A stretch of DNA of 64,000 nucleotides from Ptychodera flava (lineage: Eukaryota > Hemichordata > Enteropneusta > Ptychoderidae), in NCBI RefSeq assembly GCF_041260155.1, contig NC_091941.1, positions 19,477,747-19,541,746 on the forward strand, in the 5' to 3' direction. Made by a program: the position numbers and the translations under genes. The first letter of the stretch is position 1. The number at the start of each line of letters is the position of its first letter. Under the pieces are notes generated by a model that saw only the letters and a list, made by a program, of their open reading frames with translations, was not told the DNA's origin and searched no databases. Shown here piece by piece: positions 1-12,900 of the stretch.

Positions 1-922
1 GCCGGATGTCAGTTAACTAGGATTTTGTCATCAGCGGCATCATATCATGCCCTTGTTGTAATCTACATGCGGTGTGTAGTTCATTTCTCTGTGTGGGAAT
101 ATTTAGGGACATTGGTATTACATGTAATTTCCGTTGGTTTTCAACATAATTGAAACTGCCTGAAATCATTGGAGATGCAAAGTTGCCCTGTTATTTATTG
201 ACAGTCTGCATAAAGACCTGACAGTCATGTCTAAAATTCCAAAGGCTTTTCCTTGAAAAAATTGAAGTTTGATTGAGAAATTATGGTCACATATCAACCC
301 TCTGAGCACCAAAGTCAATATTTGTCGCCTTTCCAATAAATTTTTTTCATATTTTTGCCGAAATTTTGATAAAAAACTGAAAGCAATGAAATGCGATGTC
401 CATTAGGTCTGAAATTATCAAAAAAAATTGCAGACAGATTCATAAAAAATGTAGTTCACCATTATCATCTGTTTTACATTACAACCAAAATCTTCATTGA
501 CTGACTGTAGTGTAGGGGCCATAGACCCATGCCACTTGCATCTGTGAAGTTGTGAAAAATGTCAAAGGGGTACCTTGTAATGCTATCCCATAGGAACTGC
601 TCTGTACTCGGGGACTAAAAACTGTTACACAGGATTGCAATGAGATATGTATGGAAGTGTGTTCAAAATGATCACAGAATCTCTAAAAAATTCTGGTAGA
701 ATTAAGTAGTTGGATAGAGGGGTAACAGTGTCATCTTTCATCCCCCCCAGCCCGTATCCCTCTCATGAGGTCCAACTTTACCATAAAAACAATGGGATTG
801 GTTCAAACCATGGTGGTGAAAAGGCTAACCGAGTTTTCAAATTTAGTTGCAATTTGACTTCCACATGCCATATGCAGTGTTACCAGGTTCATAATTGTGT
901 GCAAATCTTGTTTTCTGCTCAG
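1..922 (+). other. Calpain intron (5' end outside the window)
   Basis: The sequence before the first recognisable calpain exon is AT-rich, with no coding similarity that I can see. The reading frame stays open from about 710 into the exon, but the pyrimidine-rich acceptor ending at 922 and loss of calpain similarity upstream show that this part is intron. Confidence 0.7.
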
Positions 923-3900
923 ATTGACGAGAATACACCAGTGCCACTACCCAAAGACTACTTCTTGTATCACGCCTCCAAGGCCAGGTCCAATACGTTT
1001 GTCAACTCCCGAGAAATCAGCGGCCGCTTCAAGCTGCCAAAGGGTCACTACGTTATTGTGCCCTCAACCTTTGACCCCGGTGAGGATGGAGATTTCCTGA
1101 TTAGAGTTTTCTCTGTGAAGGAGAGCAAGGCACAGTAAGTAGAGATGGCCTCTTCTCTGTCGTCTGCTGTTTTCCTTTAGGGGAAGCATGACAAATAACA
1201 CACCATAGTCTCTATCTGAGACATAAATCAAAAATCTTTCAACAAAAAAACTTTTTTATTAACAAATTGTGTGCGAGATAAGATTTAAAAAAAAGTATAT
1301 TCATAAGCTTCATATCATTATTAATGTCATACCACTTTGATATAATTCACAAACAAATCACCATATCTGGTCAGTAAAGAAAAACCCAGGAACTTGAAGA
1401 CAAAAGAAAATATCAGAATGATGAGATTATTTTTACAAGGGCATATATGTGTGTGACGGGACATCAATGCATATTTACATGCTGATTTTAATACACAGGT
1501 AGCTTTTACAACAAGCTATTATACACTTTGTAATTCAGTCCTCGTGTTCAAATATCGAGGCTGCAAAAGGCAACGTATGTATGGCCATTAAAGAGTTACC
1601 AGCAGAAAATCTTGTTTGTGCATGCTATAAATATGTCGATGTTTTACCAAGGAAGGCGCATTCTGTTGCATGCATGTCTGTACTGCCCATATACGCATTT
1701 CTGATTTACCGTAATTTCTGCATTTTTTGTGTTTCTTTAGGGATGTTGATGAAGAAACTGGCACAGTTGATGTGACCGGCCCTGAGGTAAGTTGTTAAAG
1801 TATATTCACTTACTGTCATACAACCCTTTTTTCTTTCAGCGAAATTCAAAATGGAAACCATTTGGGTACCGAGTACTGTAATTTGAACCTTCTTCGTGGC
1901 GCTGTTTTGGCCCACCTCAATTCTGTTCAAAGATGTGGTTGGGCCAATACACAGTGCATTAGGGGAGAACAGGCAGATGATTATTTCAACGGTTGTGCCG
2001 TCTGATCAAAAAAATTCCAAAGCAGTGAGTGCAGAAGAAGCAGTATGATCTGAGGCTGTGATGCAACATGAAACTATCTTTTAAAACAAAATATCTTGTA
2101 ATTAATACAAGAGTTTTATACGATGCTTCAGCCATGCTTTGCATGTGTTGTGTTCCAGAAGCATAACTTTATTTTTTTTTGACTGCATTAGTGAAATTAA
2201 TTAGATAAGTCATTTGAAACATTATTATTCTGAAATATAGTTCTCTCGATGTCTTCGTAAAGGCCATGCCTGCATGCTTCAAGCCAAAATTCTACCACTT
2301 TTTCTCATGGCGAACTTTTATTTGAGAAGCTCCTTCCTGTACTGTCCTGCATTTTCCGATTCATCATGTTGCACTGCTATTTAGAAGCCTAAGAAGCCAT
2401 GGAACAGCATTCTTTCAGTGTTTATCATAAACTCTTTTAGGAGCTGTTGTAGGATTCCGCAAGGTAGAATGCGCCTCGGGGATAGATATTCCAACACTTG
2501 AACTTTTACAGTTCTTTTCCGATCTACAACTTGTGGGGGCTCATTTTATCGATAAAGCTCATTGTTTAAAAAAAATTGTCTTTGTTTTAGTTTTTTGGAA
2601 AATCGAAAATTTTATTTTTCTCCATAGAGTTAACACAGGGGTGAATTTTAATTGAATTTCAAATGTTGTTAAATCTTGCGTAATTTGTTTCTCTTGTACC
2701 CAAATTTGCATGGTATCCCCCTGATTTTTATTCTTGATTTTGAAAGAGTACGGTTAAAATATTCCTTGAGCAAGGTTTGAGCAAAAGTTGGAATCTTTCA
2801 CTTTCAAGGCGCATACTACCTTAATATCATTGCACAAACTGTTGACTGATGCTGACTGCTAGAGTTCGAAGGAGTTATGAAAGCAAGCAATTTAAGCTAG
2901 ACTTACTTCAGCTCATTGCATTTTGTATTTTGTTCCAGTGAGTTTTTGTGCATTGTTAGCTCTTACAGTCTATGTGCTTGAAAATCCATATTCACAGGTA
3001 TCCTTCCCTGGATTGTCACCCATTGTATGAAAAATTGCAGTATCTGATAAAAATAGTAGTAGCTAATGCTGCATTTCTTAATGTTTTTAGGATATTTTGT
3101 GCTAGCAACTAACCGACAATCTTCACCCAATACCATGTCCATAATTCTGTTCGGTTTAACTTCATTGTTGCTGTTTTAGTACTGCTGTGAGCAACCTGCA
3201 TCTTACTAAAGGGGTTGTTTTCAATGATGATGTGCGTCATTTATTGTCCTGTCGTCCATCAAATTATAGACAATCTCTAAAACCACCCACACTGATTTCT
3301 TTTAATTTCCTAAAATCGTCTGTACCCATCAATGCAGTTTCAGTTGAGCAAACTATAATGAATATTTTTTCCATATTTTTGCCAGTTTCTGTTGAAAAGA
3401 TCTTTAGAACTGATAGTTCAACTGCTTTGATATTTTATTTTTAGGTGATCTCATCCAGATAAATTCAGTTACAACAAAATTAGCAATTTGTAGATTTTTG
3501 TGTCAAAAAATATTTTTTTGAAATTCTCTAGTCCAGTTTCCTTCATGTCTGTTGAGATAAATGTCATCAAATTTTTTCTGACTCTTACAAAATAAAAAAG
3601 GTGATATTTTTTAGGATAATATTATGTTTCATTTTTATAAATTTTTTTTTTCAAAAACAGTGACGTCTAACTATGATATTAGGTTTGTTAGCAACTGTTG
3701 GTGACTGTATTCAGATTTATTGGCAGTGAAATAAGAATTTTGCCCTTTTAAATATAATTTATGTAAAAATTGCAAGGCCATTGAGTTTCATATAGGATTA
3801 ACTGAATCAGCTTCCATGACATCGTGAATTATTTAACAGTCGGAGAATCAGATTTAAATATTATTATTTTCATTATTACGTGTATTTCATAATTAATATC

Positions 3901-6900
3901 ACAGTCGTACTATACAAAGACTATTGTTTGTCTCTGTAATTACTCCTTTTAAGGTTATGGGATAAAAAATCCCCAATTCAAATATTTTCCAACACAATGA
4001 CATAATTTTGAAAAAACTTGTAATGCCTCTGTATTTCGTTAGTTTTAATTGATCACAGAGTCATTCTTTGTACAGCAATAATCAAACCTCTTCAAAATCA
4101 GTCCAATCATCTCCTATGTAAATATGAAGGGAGATTTTTGAATTAAATTTGGTTCATTAAAAACCATCTCCCAGTGTTTGAAAAGTGTATGCTAATTATC
4201 CGGTTGTGTGGGATTTAATTATACAGACTATCAACCACCATCTAGAACACATTGTTCTGTTGATAATGCAATTCCGTTTTACAAAACTATGTAGTACTTT
4301 TTAAAGCAAAACAAAGTGGAAAAACTAGGAAAACATATTATCACGAAAGTTGCAGAAATGTGTGGAAATCTATTAAATCTAACAACTTTAACAGGGACTC
4401 CTGAATAGGTTTCAAAACTTTCTAGTGCATTGCTTTCAATGCAAGCAGTGACATAGAAATGTTCATAAATGAATATTTTCCCAAAATCTACATTTTTGAA
4501 AGATTTTGATGTATAAATGCTTTGGTAAGTTAAAAGTTGGTAGGAATATCTGAAAGAAGTTTTTTCATTCCCATAAGAGTCTACTGACTGTAACTTGGAC
4601 TATATTAGGATAAGACTTACAATTTGACCCTGCATTGCTTTATTACTGCAGTGTGTGTGTGTGTGTCTTGATATGTCTGTCCTAACCTGCATGTTCCTGT
4701 CTCCTACAGAAAGCTCACAGCGGTAGATCCGCTGCCAGCAGGCACCAACCTACCGGTAGACATAGTGTATGTTATAGTGTAACAGTTTGTGACGTATTTA
4801 CACTTCCAACCGCTTTATGAACGCACTAAATTGTATTTCTTGTGTCCATTCACCCATTATCTGCTCTTTTTTATCACCTTCATGACATGTATCACCTTTT
4901 TTCGCATCGACTTCATCCATCCATCCATCCATCCATCTATTTGCTTCATCACTTTCATCTCCGCGTCCACACGTCCTCGCCACCTTGTGCTCCTTGTGTT
5001 AAGGCTGTTTTGCCGTCGGGTGAAGGCGGTGCACCGGGTGAGAAGCCATCTGAGGATGATGGCGATTTTCCTGCTGTACCCGGGGAGGTAAACAAGCAAA
5101 AGGCTTGGATATTTTTGTTTTTGAATCAACCAGTATCCTAAACTTAATAATCTTCTGAGAACGTTTAAAGTAAAAAGTTTAAAAAGTTGCTATTTCTGTG
5201 TATACTAGACCCTGAAGTTACTTACCCCCTTATTTTTGTAAAATTTCCTTTCTTGTATGCGTGTTTGTTAGTTTTAAATTCTGTAGTTTGTTTAAAATTG
5301 TAACAGAGATTGAAATGTGATAACTATCTCAAGGTGCAGTCTTTGGCACTTTGTGTGACACTGTCATCAACAATCATATCATTGTTTTTTACAATACATG
5401 TGTATGTACAAGCCATGAAGCATGCCACAGCTTCAGTGAAGACCCATCCAATAATATCATCATTAGATTCACTTTGGTAAAGTTCACATGCTCTCTGCCA
5501 TTGATTGCACCTTGTTTTCAAACGAAAAAAAAACAAACTTGACTTTAACATTCTGTGAAAGGAAACCCAGAAGAGATAATGTTTTGGACTTTTTCTGCAC
5601 GGATACTGACATCATGTGTTTGTAACAAAGAAACAGGTGTGTGCCCGGCAACACTGGTGCACATGGAATGGCATGAACATAATACAGTACAACAACATTG
5701 ATTTTGTGTTCATACCGAATACAATGTCGCTTGTCAAACATCAGCAACCATATGACATAAAGCCTTCACATTGTTTTCCAGCCTCCACAAACTCAAAGTT
5801 CAATCATTACAGAATGTAATTGTTCAAAGTATACATCCATAAACACTTTGTAAAGTAAATTTTTATATCAGAATCATGTATTTAGTGTAAGTTGCTGGTA
5901 TTCAACTTTTATGCCAGTGTAAATACAGTGTAGAAACGCTGGTCCTTTGCCACGGGATCAGTGTTTTTACATCACATTCCATGGTTTTAAGGAACCAACT
6001 CATCCACATATGGGTGTGTTTTAAAGTCTGGCAGTGTTTGAACGGCTTAACGTACACTGCATTCAGCGACATTGTGTCACGGAAAAATCAACGCATCTTT
6101 AATGCAAGCAGTCACATGTGTGAGATACATTGCATCCGTGTACATTCACAGTGATAATGGTTGAATCAGATAATTTTGTTAACCCAGATATACTGCTATA
6201 ACTCATAATGTGATGTGTCTGCAAATGCTCAGATTGACGTAGACGTTGGAAATGAGCTGTCTCATAATGCCACCCCTACATTAAATATGTCGTATTTTAC
6301 CATGTTCAGAAAGTGTAACAGCTATCCAGCATACAAAAAATATCAGATGCCACATGAATGAGTCTGTAAAATCGAAATCCGATGTACACAGTTCAAATAT
6401 TTATCATGTATGAGATTACTGACTTCTAACGTCTATGGCAAGTTATACATACTAGTAGTTTAGTGACAAAATTTCTCAGCTCACCCATTTCAGGACAAGA
6501 CTACCACAACGTGCACACAGATGCCAACAATGAATGACATATACTCAACAGCACTCTTTGTGCCACATATCTCAAAAACACATCTACATGCATCGTGGTA
6601 TGAAATTCAACAATGCAAATGCATGTCCTTAAAAACCTAAAAGTTTGAATCTAACAATAGATTTCCATTTTCATCTGAGTGGCATTGCGTGAAACCTTGA
6701 TGTGGATGCAACATAAAAGTAATCATTATCTTGTCCATGTTTAATCTATTTCAATATCACAAGTGGCTCGTGAAAGTCAAACAGAAAAAAATAGAAATTC
6801 GTTCAAAAGATAAAACTATTTATTCTGATTCCCTGTGAAATGAATTACAGTATTTATGAAATGTATTCAGACAGAGGTTTTAAAATTCAGTCATAGATAA

Positions 6901-9900
6901 ATTTGTAATAGATTGGAATGTCTCAAAATCATATTGAGAGGTTTAGTTTCACTTTGTTTGTTTCTATCAGCTGTCCAAATGATTGACATGGAGATACTGA
7001 AATTTGCTTTCGTAAAGAAAAGTGTGAATTTATTTGCTACTGAAAGCATGTACAGGCTCTTCCATAAGTGAAGGTAGCCTTCGTGAAAAAAAATTGTGCA
7101 AAGTTAAAAAAAATTACTTCATGAAAGCAGCGTAAGCTACACAATTATGGCACTTGTGACATGAAATGGAATGGACAACACTTAGATACACCGTAGTATT
7201 AAACTAGTTTTGTTCGTCCTTACGCAGACTGGTCGTCCACTGACTGAGGCAGAAAAAGCACAGGAGGAGAAATTTAAGGAATTCTTCTATAGACTGACCG
7301 GTCCTGTAAGTACTCTGTGTCATGCTGGTGTGGTATCTTTATGCTTAAAGTTAGGCAGTGTAAAAGGCGGGTGATGTGTGGGATTGTGCATACAAGCAGA
7401 AAAAAATGTTTTGAACCAAGTTTGCCTGGTGATTTAAATATATCACTGTGGCATTCGATTGATGAAAATTGTTCCATTTTTTCAACAGATTTTCGTCTAA
7501 AATGGAATTAAAGCATGTAATTGTCATTTGTACGTAAACCCAAAAATTTGGAGAGAAAATTTATGTCAGAATGGCATGTAACAAAAATATTACCCCCAAT
7601 CATTGGACTATTTACCCTTGTGGAAGGAGACCATTTGCCCTCCTTACATCGGGCAAATGGTCACCTACCCTCGAGCACATAGTCCCATGTTTGGGCTGTA
7701 ATGTATATTATGTGAAAGTTCTACATGGTACGTCAAAGTAATCATGCTAATGGACAGCAGAAATTAGAGCAGGGTTCCAAAATTATTTTATTTGGGGGGG
7801 TATTTCCAACACGTCAGAGTGTTCTAAATCATTTGTTGTTTCCAAATCCTAGACCTGTTTCCCCCAAACTTATTTTTAGCTCATATTTGGTTTTATATAT
7901 AAATACCAAAAAGAGCTTATATGATGACTGTATGTCTGTATATTTGTGGGTATGTGCGGATGTATGTCCGTCACACACAAAGGCTCCCATACCGCCAAAG
8001 CTACCATCTCAGTATTTGGTGTACACAAATAATCATTTTGTGCTTCATTTTGTTCATGAAAAAGGCCCTTTAACCCTTTCACCACCATGGTTTGGCCCAA
8101 CCCCATTGTTGTCACTGGTGATTGTGGACCTGTTTACAGGGAATTGGGGGTGAACAGGTTAAACAAAGTTATTTGTGTGCAGGCGCAATGCTGTGCCATC
8201 ACCCATCTGTAGCGCCCTCATTTCTGCATGTATTCCCGTACTCACTTTACCAATCTATCCTGTGTTTCAGGACATGGAAGTAGACGCATGGGAACTCCGC
8301 GAGATCTTGAATGCAGCTCTCAAGAAAGGTAAGGCAGAGATACAGAGTAATAAACTTGCAGAAGAGAAGAAAGAAAGATATAGGAACTGATAAATAATAC
8401 ACAAGCAAAACTCTGCTATGAAAATTGAAATTATCGTGGAAAAAATACAATACTCTTGATTGTAATCTGTATTGATTTGGCAAAATACTGATGAACTCTT
8501 CCATTCACAGGACACATTTCCACCATATTACAGCCTTCTTTGCCATAATCATATCATGTTTACTATCAAAGCTCCATCACTTGTGGTTTTTCAGACCAAA
8601 ACATTTCTGATATAGTTCTTTGATAATTGTCTTGGCCAAAATTAACCATGCAATATAGATTTGATAACTGGTAACAAGATATTTAACGTTTGTGCAGTTT
8701 TTGAAATGCAATAAAGATGTCATCCTTTCTAAATAAAATAATTAATGTAATTTGACTTTTTCCTTCCATCCCATAATGCCATGATTCATAACACTGTAAC
8801 CGTAATTTTCTTTCTAAATGAATCATTAACATTTTATTTTGTTTCTCTACTACTTTGTGTTTACGTTCAACCCTTCTGTGTGCCGATTCCCGTTAACAAA
8901 CCCTCCTGCCCTATGAATGTGGTGTTGCGGAAACAAAAAATAATTGTACAACCAGAGTGTAAGTTTTAAAGGGATTACCCATTGCAATCATCCCAGCGCA
9001 AAGTATGAACTCTTGCTAGTTGTCCCTTCAATCTCTCTTTCATAGTTTTTCTATGTCCATTTTATCTAACACCTCAATTCCCTCCTGCAACCCCTCTGAG
9101 TGAGTAGTCTAGCCTTCGAGGGACGTGCACGAGTGTGTTACACTGCGTGCAGGGATTTACAGGATTGGTCATGAAAACGTACAGCCTTATCCATACATTA
9201 ATCAAAGTCAACGACATTTTCACCTTTTTCTAAAATTTCCATGCATGCATTTTTTCATCTCTCATGATCTGAAGAAGCCGGTGAGCATGTAGATCAACCA
9301 GTCTAATTAATGGATGTATCCTGCATCGGTGTACGCATTTTGTGGCCTGGTTTTTGTGTCGTTAACCATGGATTCCTATATTTGATAACTGTCTGTCTAC
9401 CCATCTTAACGAAACTGTGAATTGTAAAACGTACTTGAAGTTAATATGCAAGGGAGGATGTAGTAGGGAGTTCGATTGTATGATATGCCTTGTGTGATTA
9501 CATTAAACGTATGACTCCTGATTTGTTTTCTGTCATCAACTTGAGAAATTCAGTATAAATTTAAATTTTAAGTGTGTTATTTTTTCCTATGGCAGCAGGT
9601 GATGTTTACCTGTCCAAAGTTTGAATTTCAATATTGAAAGCCATGTGCGCTTCAATTGCATTACATAGAAACAAGTACAGTTTCTCTCTGTCTGCAATCA
9701 CATTTATATTGTGTATATCAGTATTGGACTCCACGCCATCCTTCCTTCAATGCTTGCCATGCCTATCAATGGTCTAACTAAAATGGCTCCACGCAAAACC
9801 GCGATTTTTTTTCTTCAGTTTTTTGTGATCTATACATTTGCTCAAAGCATTGGGTCAGTCCAGGTCATGACCTGTCCTGACCTCAGCCAAGAATCTGAAT

Positions 9901-12900
9901 AAGAATGAAGAGCATTGCCATGGTTACAAGATAACCAATAATCCTCAGAAATCACCTATCATATACACTTTCAATCTGAAACAGTTGACATACCAGTACA
10001 TATTGTGTCGTATGTTGACCATAAAGTTCTAAATGTCGCAGGGTGACGAAAGGATTCTTACAGAATCATTAAAGTGAAACACTGCCTTCATTCTTATATT
10101 ATTTGTGTATAGCTATTGTGCGGTGCAGTTATTGTGACCAGCAGGTCGAAAATTTGTGTCTCAAGTTTACTGTTCATTATGGTCAGAGATATCGATCTGA
10201 TTTAGCAAACTAAAAAGATCGATACTGTTTATACCAAGGAAATTCTTGATATAAAGCAAAAAAAGACTTTCTTTGAAATATATTCCAGAAAGGAAGTTAT
10301 GAGCTATTCGCCCTAGATGCAGACTGTCTGCTAAGTGTGCATAAATGGCTGCAACTATTTCTATTGATGATGCTAGTTGAACGTTTAGGTTGTAGTGATT
10401 GTGTGTTCTGTGATGCGCAATTAAAGCAAGGGCAAAAGCTAGCTATCATGTTTTACCAGTGATGTAATACAACTTCAATATCAATTGTGTTGGGGAGATG
10501 CAGATCAAATGGGAAACTGCATTTCCAACGCCACAATTTTAAACCGCTTTTGATAACTCTCAGGGGAACAATGTAATAAAAATGAATACAAAGCTCTATG
10601 CTGTGTAATAATTTCACATGCGCAAGCTGCAGGTTATAAAAGTTCCACTGCGTTGCTGAACAGATGAGCTATAACACATTAAAAATAGCACTTGTGCTTA
10701 TGTGTGTCAGTAATACAATGCTGCAGCAGGTACTTGTAATATGCTGTGTCTTTATTTGTGGTAATGAAAAGACTATGTGTCATATTTGCCCAGTGGTCAT
10801 GTATTTATGGAGTAGTGGCAGCTGAGCCTAGGAAGTGGAAAGTAAAAGTGTTTGATGTTCCGTTTTGTACACAGTTTCGAGTGGAGTGATACGTACCGGC
10901 CGCCGCGTACTATGCATATAATTATTATATGCATAGTACGCGGCGGCCGGTACGTATCACTCCACTCGTAACTGTGCATAGTACGCGGCGGCCGGTACGT
11001 ATCACTCCACTCGTAACTGTGGTTTTGTACATAATGTTGCCGTTCAATGTGTGAAACTTTGTTATATTGTGTAAGCAAATATGTAAATATGTAGTAAAGC
11101 GCTAAAATTTATTCGTTCGTTGTTCTGATTTTGTCAAATAAGCTAAATTGATCAGTTTTTTCAGTATCCCCATGTCTCTGCAAAGTGTGGTCTGATCCCA
11201 TGTATTCTGCAAGGCTAGTGTGTATTTTTTTCGTAGTCAATTAGCTAGCAGTGGACATAGTAAATGTTGTGCATATCCAGACAGGAATAACCAATGAATG
11301 CATTGTATTCTTACACTTTCCCACAATGCTTCTGCCAACAGATCTGAAGGGGGAGGGCTTCACCGTGGAATCCTGCAAGAGTATGGTGGCGCTATTTGAC
11401 GTATCCTTTATGATGATTCAGTCAAGTTGTGATGTTATGCCACTCAAGAAAACAAAAATAAACACTAGCTAAACTTGAGGTGGTACAGAAACTGCTCTTT
11501 CATTGACACACCCATGCTGCTGGAGAGCTACCAAAACGCGTACTTCGCATTTTGTTGTAAGTTATACAACACTACGTTTCTATGGTCTTCAGTGAAGCCA
11601 TTTAATATCATAGAGATACATGTACTAAAAATCACAATGCTTTCAAAATCCCAGAAGAAAAAATTATCAGAATACAATTGTTATCCTGCAATTAATACAA
11701 ATTTACTTCAGATCGTCAAAATCATTTAAAGCAGCCGTGTAAAAAAATTGGAGGGGAGAGACAGAAATGCAAACAAAGGCGATAGATTTTGCAACTGTTC
11801 ATTGATTGAGAATGCAAGAATACATACTGAGTAAAGCATTCCTGATCGTTCATGGAGATACATCTAATACGAACATTTATTAATGCTGTTTTAACCCTTT
11901 TACCAGGGCACTGTGGTTCGTGTTGTTCTGGACCTGTGTACAGATACATAACATAAGGTTACAATTGGTTATAGTGATTGGAGCTCTTTCATCCTTGTAT
12001 GTCCCACACTGGGATAGCACGTTTATCATGTGTGAAAGTCTGTCCAAGAGAGTTCTTTTGATCTGTCATGTGCTTTGCGTTGTAGTGCGGTTTTCTTTAA
12101 CACAGCGTTCTAGGATGACGGTTCTGGCAAGCTTGGCTTTGACGAGTTCAAAGGTCTCTGGGGTGACATCAGATCCTGGAAGGTAGGTAATCCTGCCTGC
12201 ATGAAGACGCTTGGCAGCCAAGGGCATCTTATCAAAATTCATTCACATGGTCATGTGATGAAAAGGAAAATTGATTAGCAATTGCAAGAATGATTGAAAT
12301 GGCAGAGGGATAGCACAGTGGCAGGTTTGACATCATAGATAGAGAAACAAGAAACACCTTGTGTGAAATAGTTCTGTACATGATGTGCCGCATCTCATTA
12401 ATTTTCTCTGAAGTTTTCCCAATATTTCAAGAGATCTGAAACCAATCCAGATGTAATAATTGATCTCATTTTTCAACGAAATACACGGTTTCAAAGGGTT
12501 ACCAAGCACATCTTTAGAAGTTGAATTTTGGTTCTTTTCTCGAAGTTTGTTTTCAGTAGGAAGTCAGCAAGATTTTAGTGTCTACATGCTCTTATATTGG
12601 CCCAAAATACGTCTTGGTTTTGCAGGTTTCCAACTGAAGTGATATAATAATAATCAAATTCCGCAATCGTTCTCAAGTAGTCACTGTAAAACATTTCCAC
12701 AGAAAGTATGCATGTTATGAACGCCAATAACAGGTTCTCGAATTACATCATGAGAAAAAGAAGTTCTATTTTCAACAAATTTATCATAGTCAAACACAAG
12801 AGCTTTGATTCTGAAATTCCAAAGTGTTTCTAATCTTAGAGGGGCGACACATCACAAAACAAATAGTTCATTTTTTTGGTGCCCTTGACGATAATATTTT

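Noticed and set aside
601..630. CGGGGACTAAAAACTGTT resembling the end of the hairpin elements
   Set aside because: The hairpin partner and the preceding GGACG and CTATAAG signals are absent, so it is probably chance or too decayed to call.
710..922. N-terminal extension MDRGVTVSSFIPP... of the first calpain exon
   Set aside because: It lacks calpain similarity and is separated from the conserved part by a good splice acceptor; it is intron read-through.
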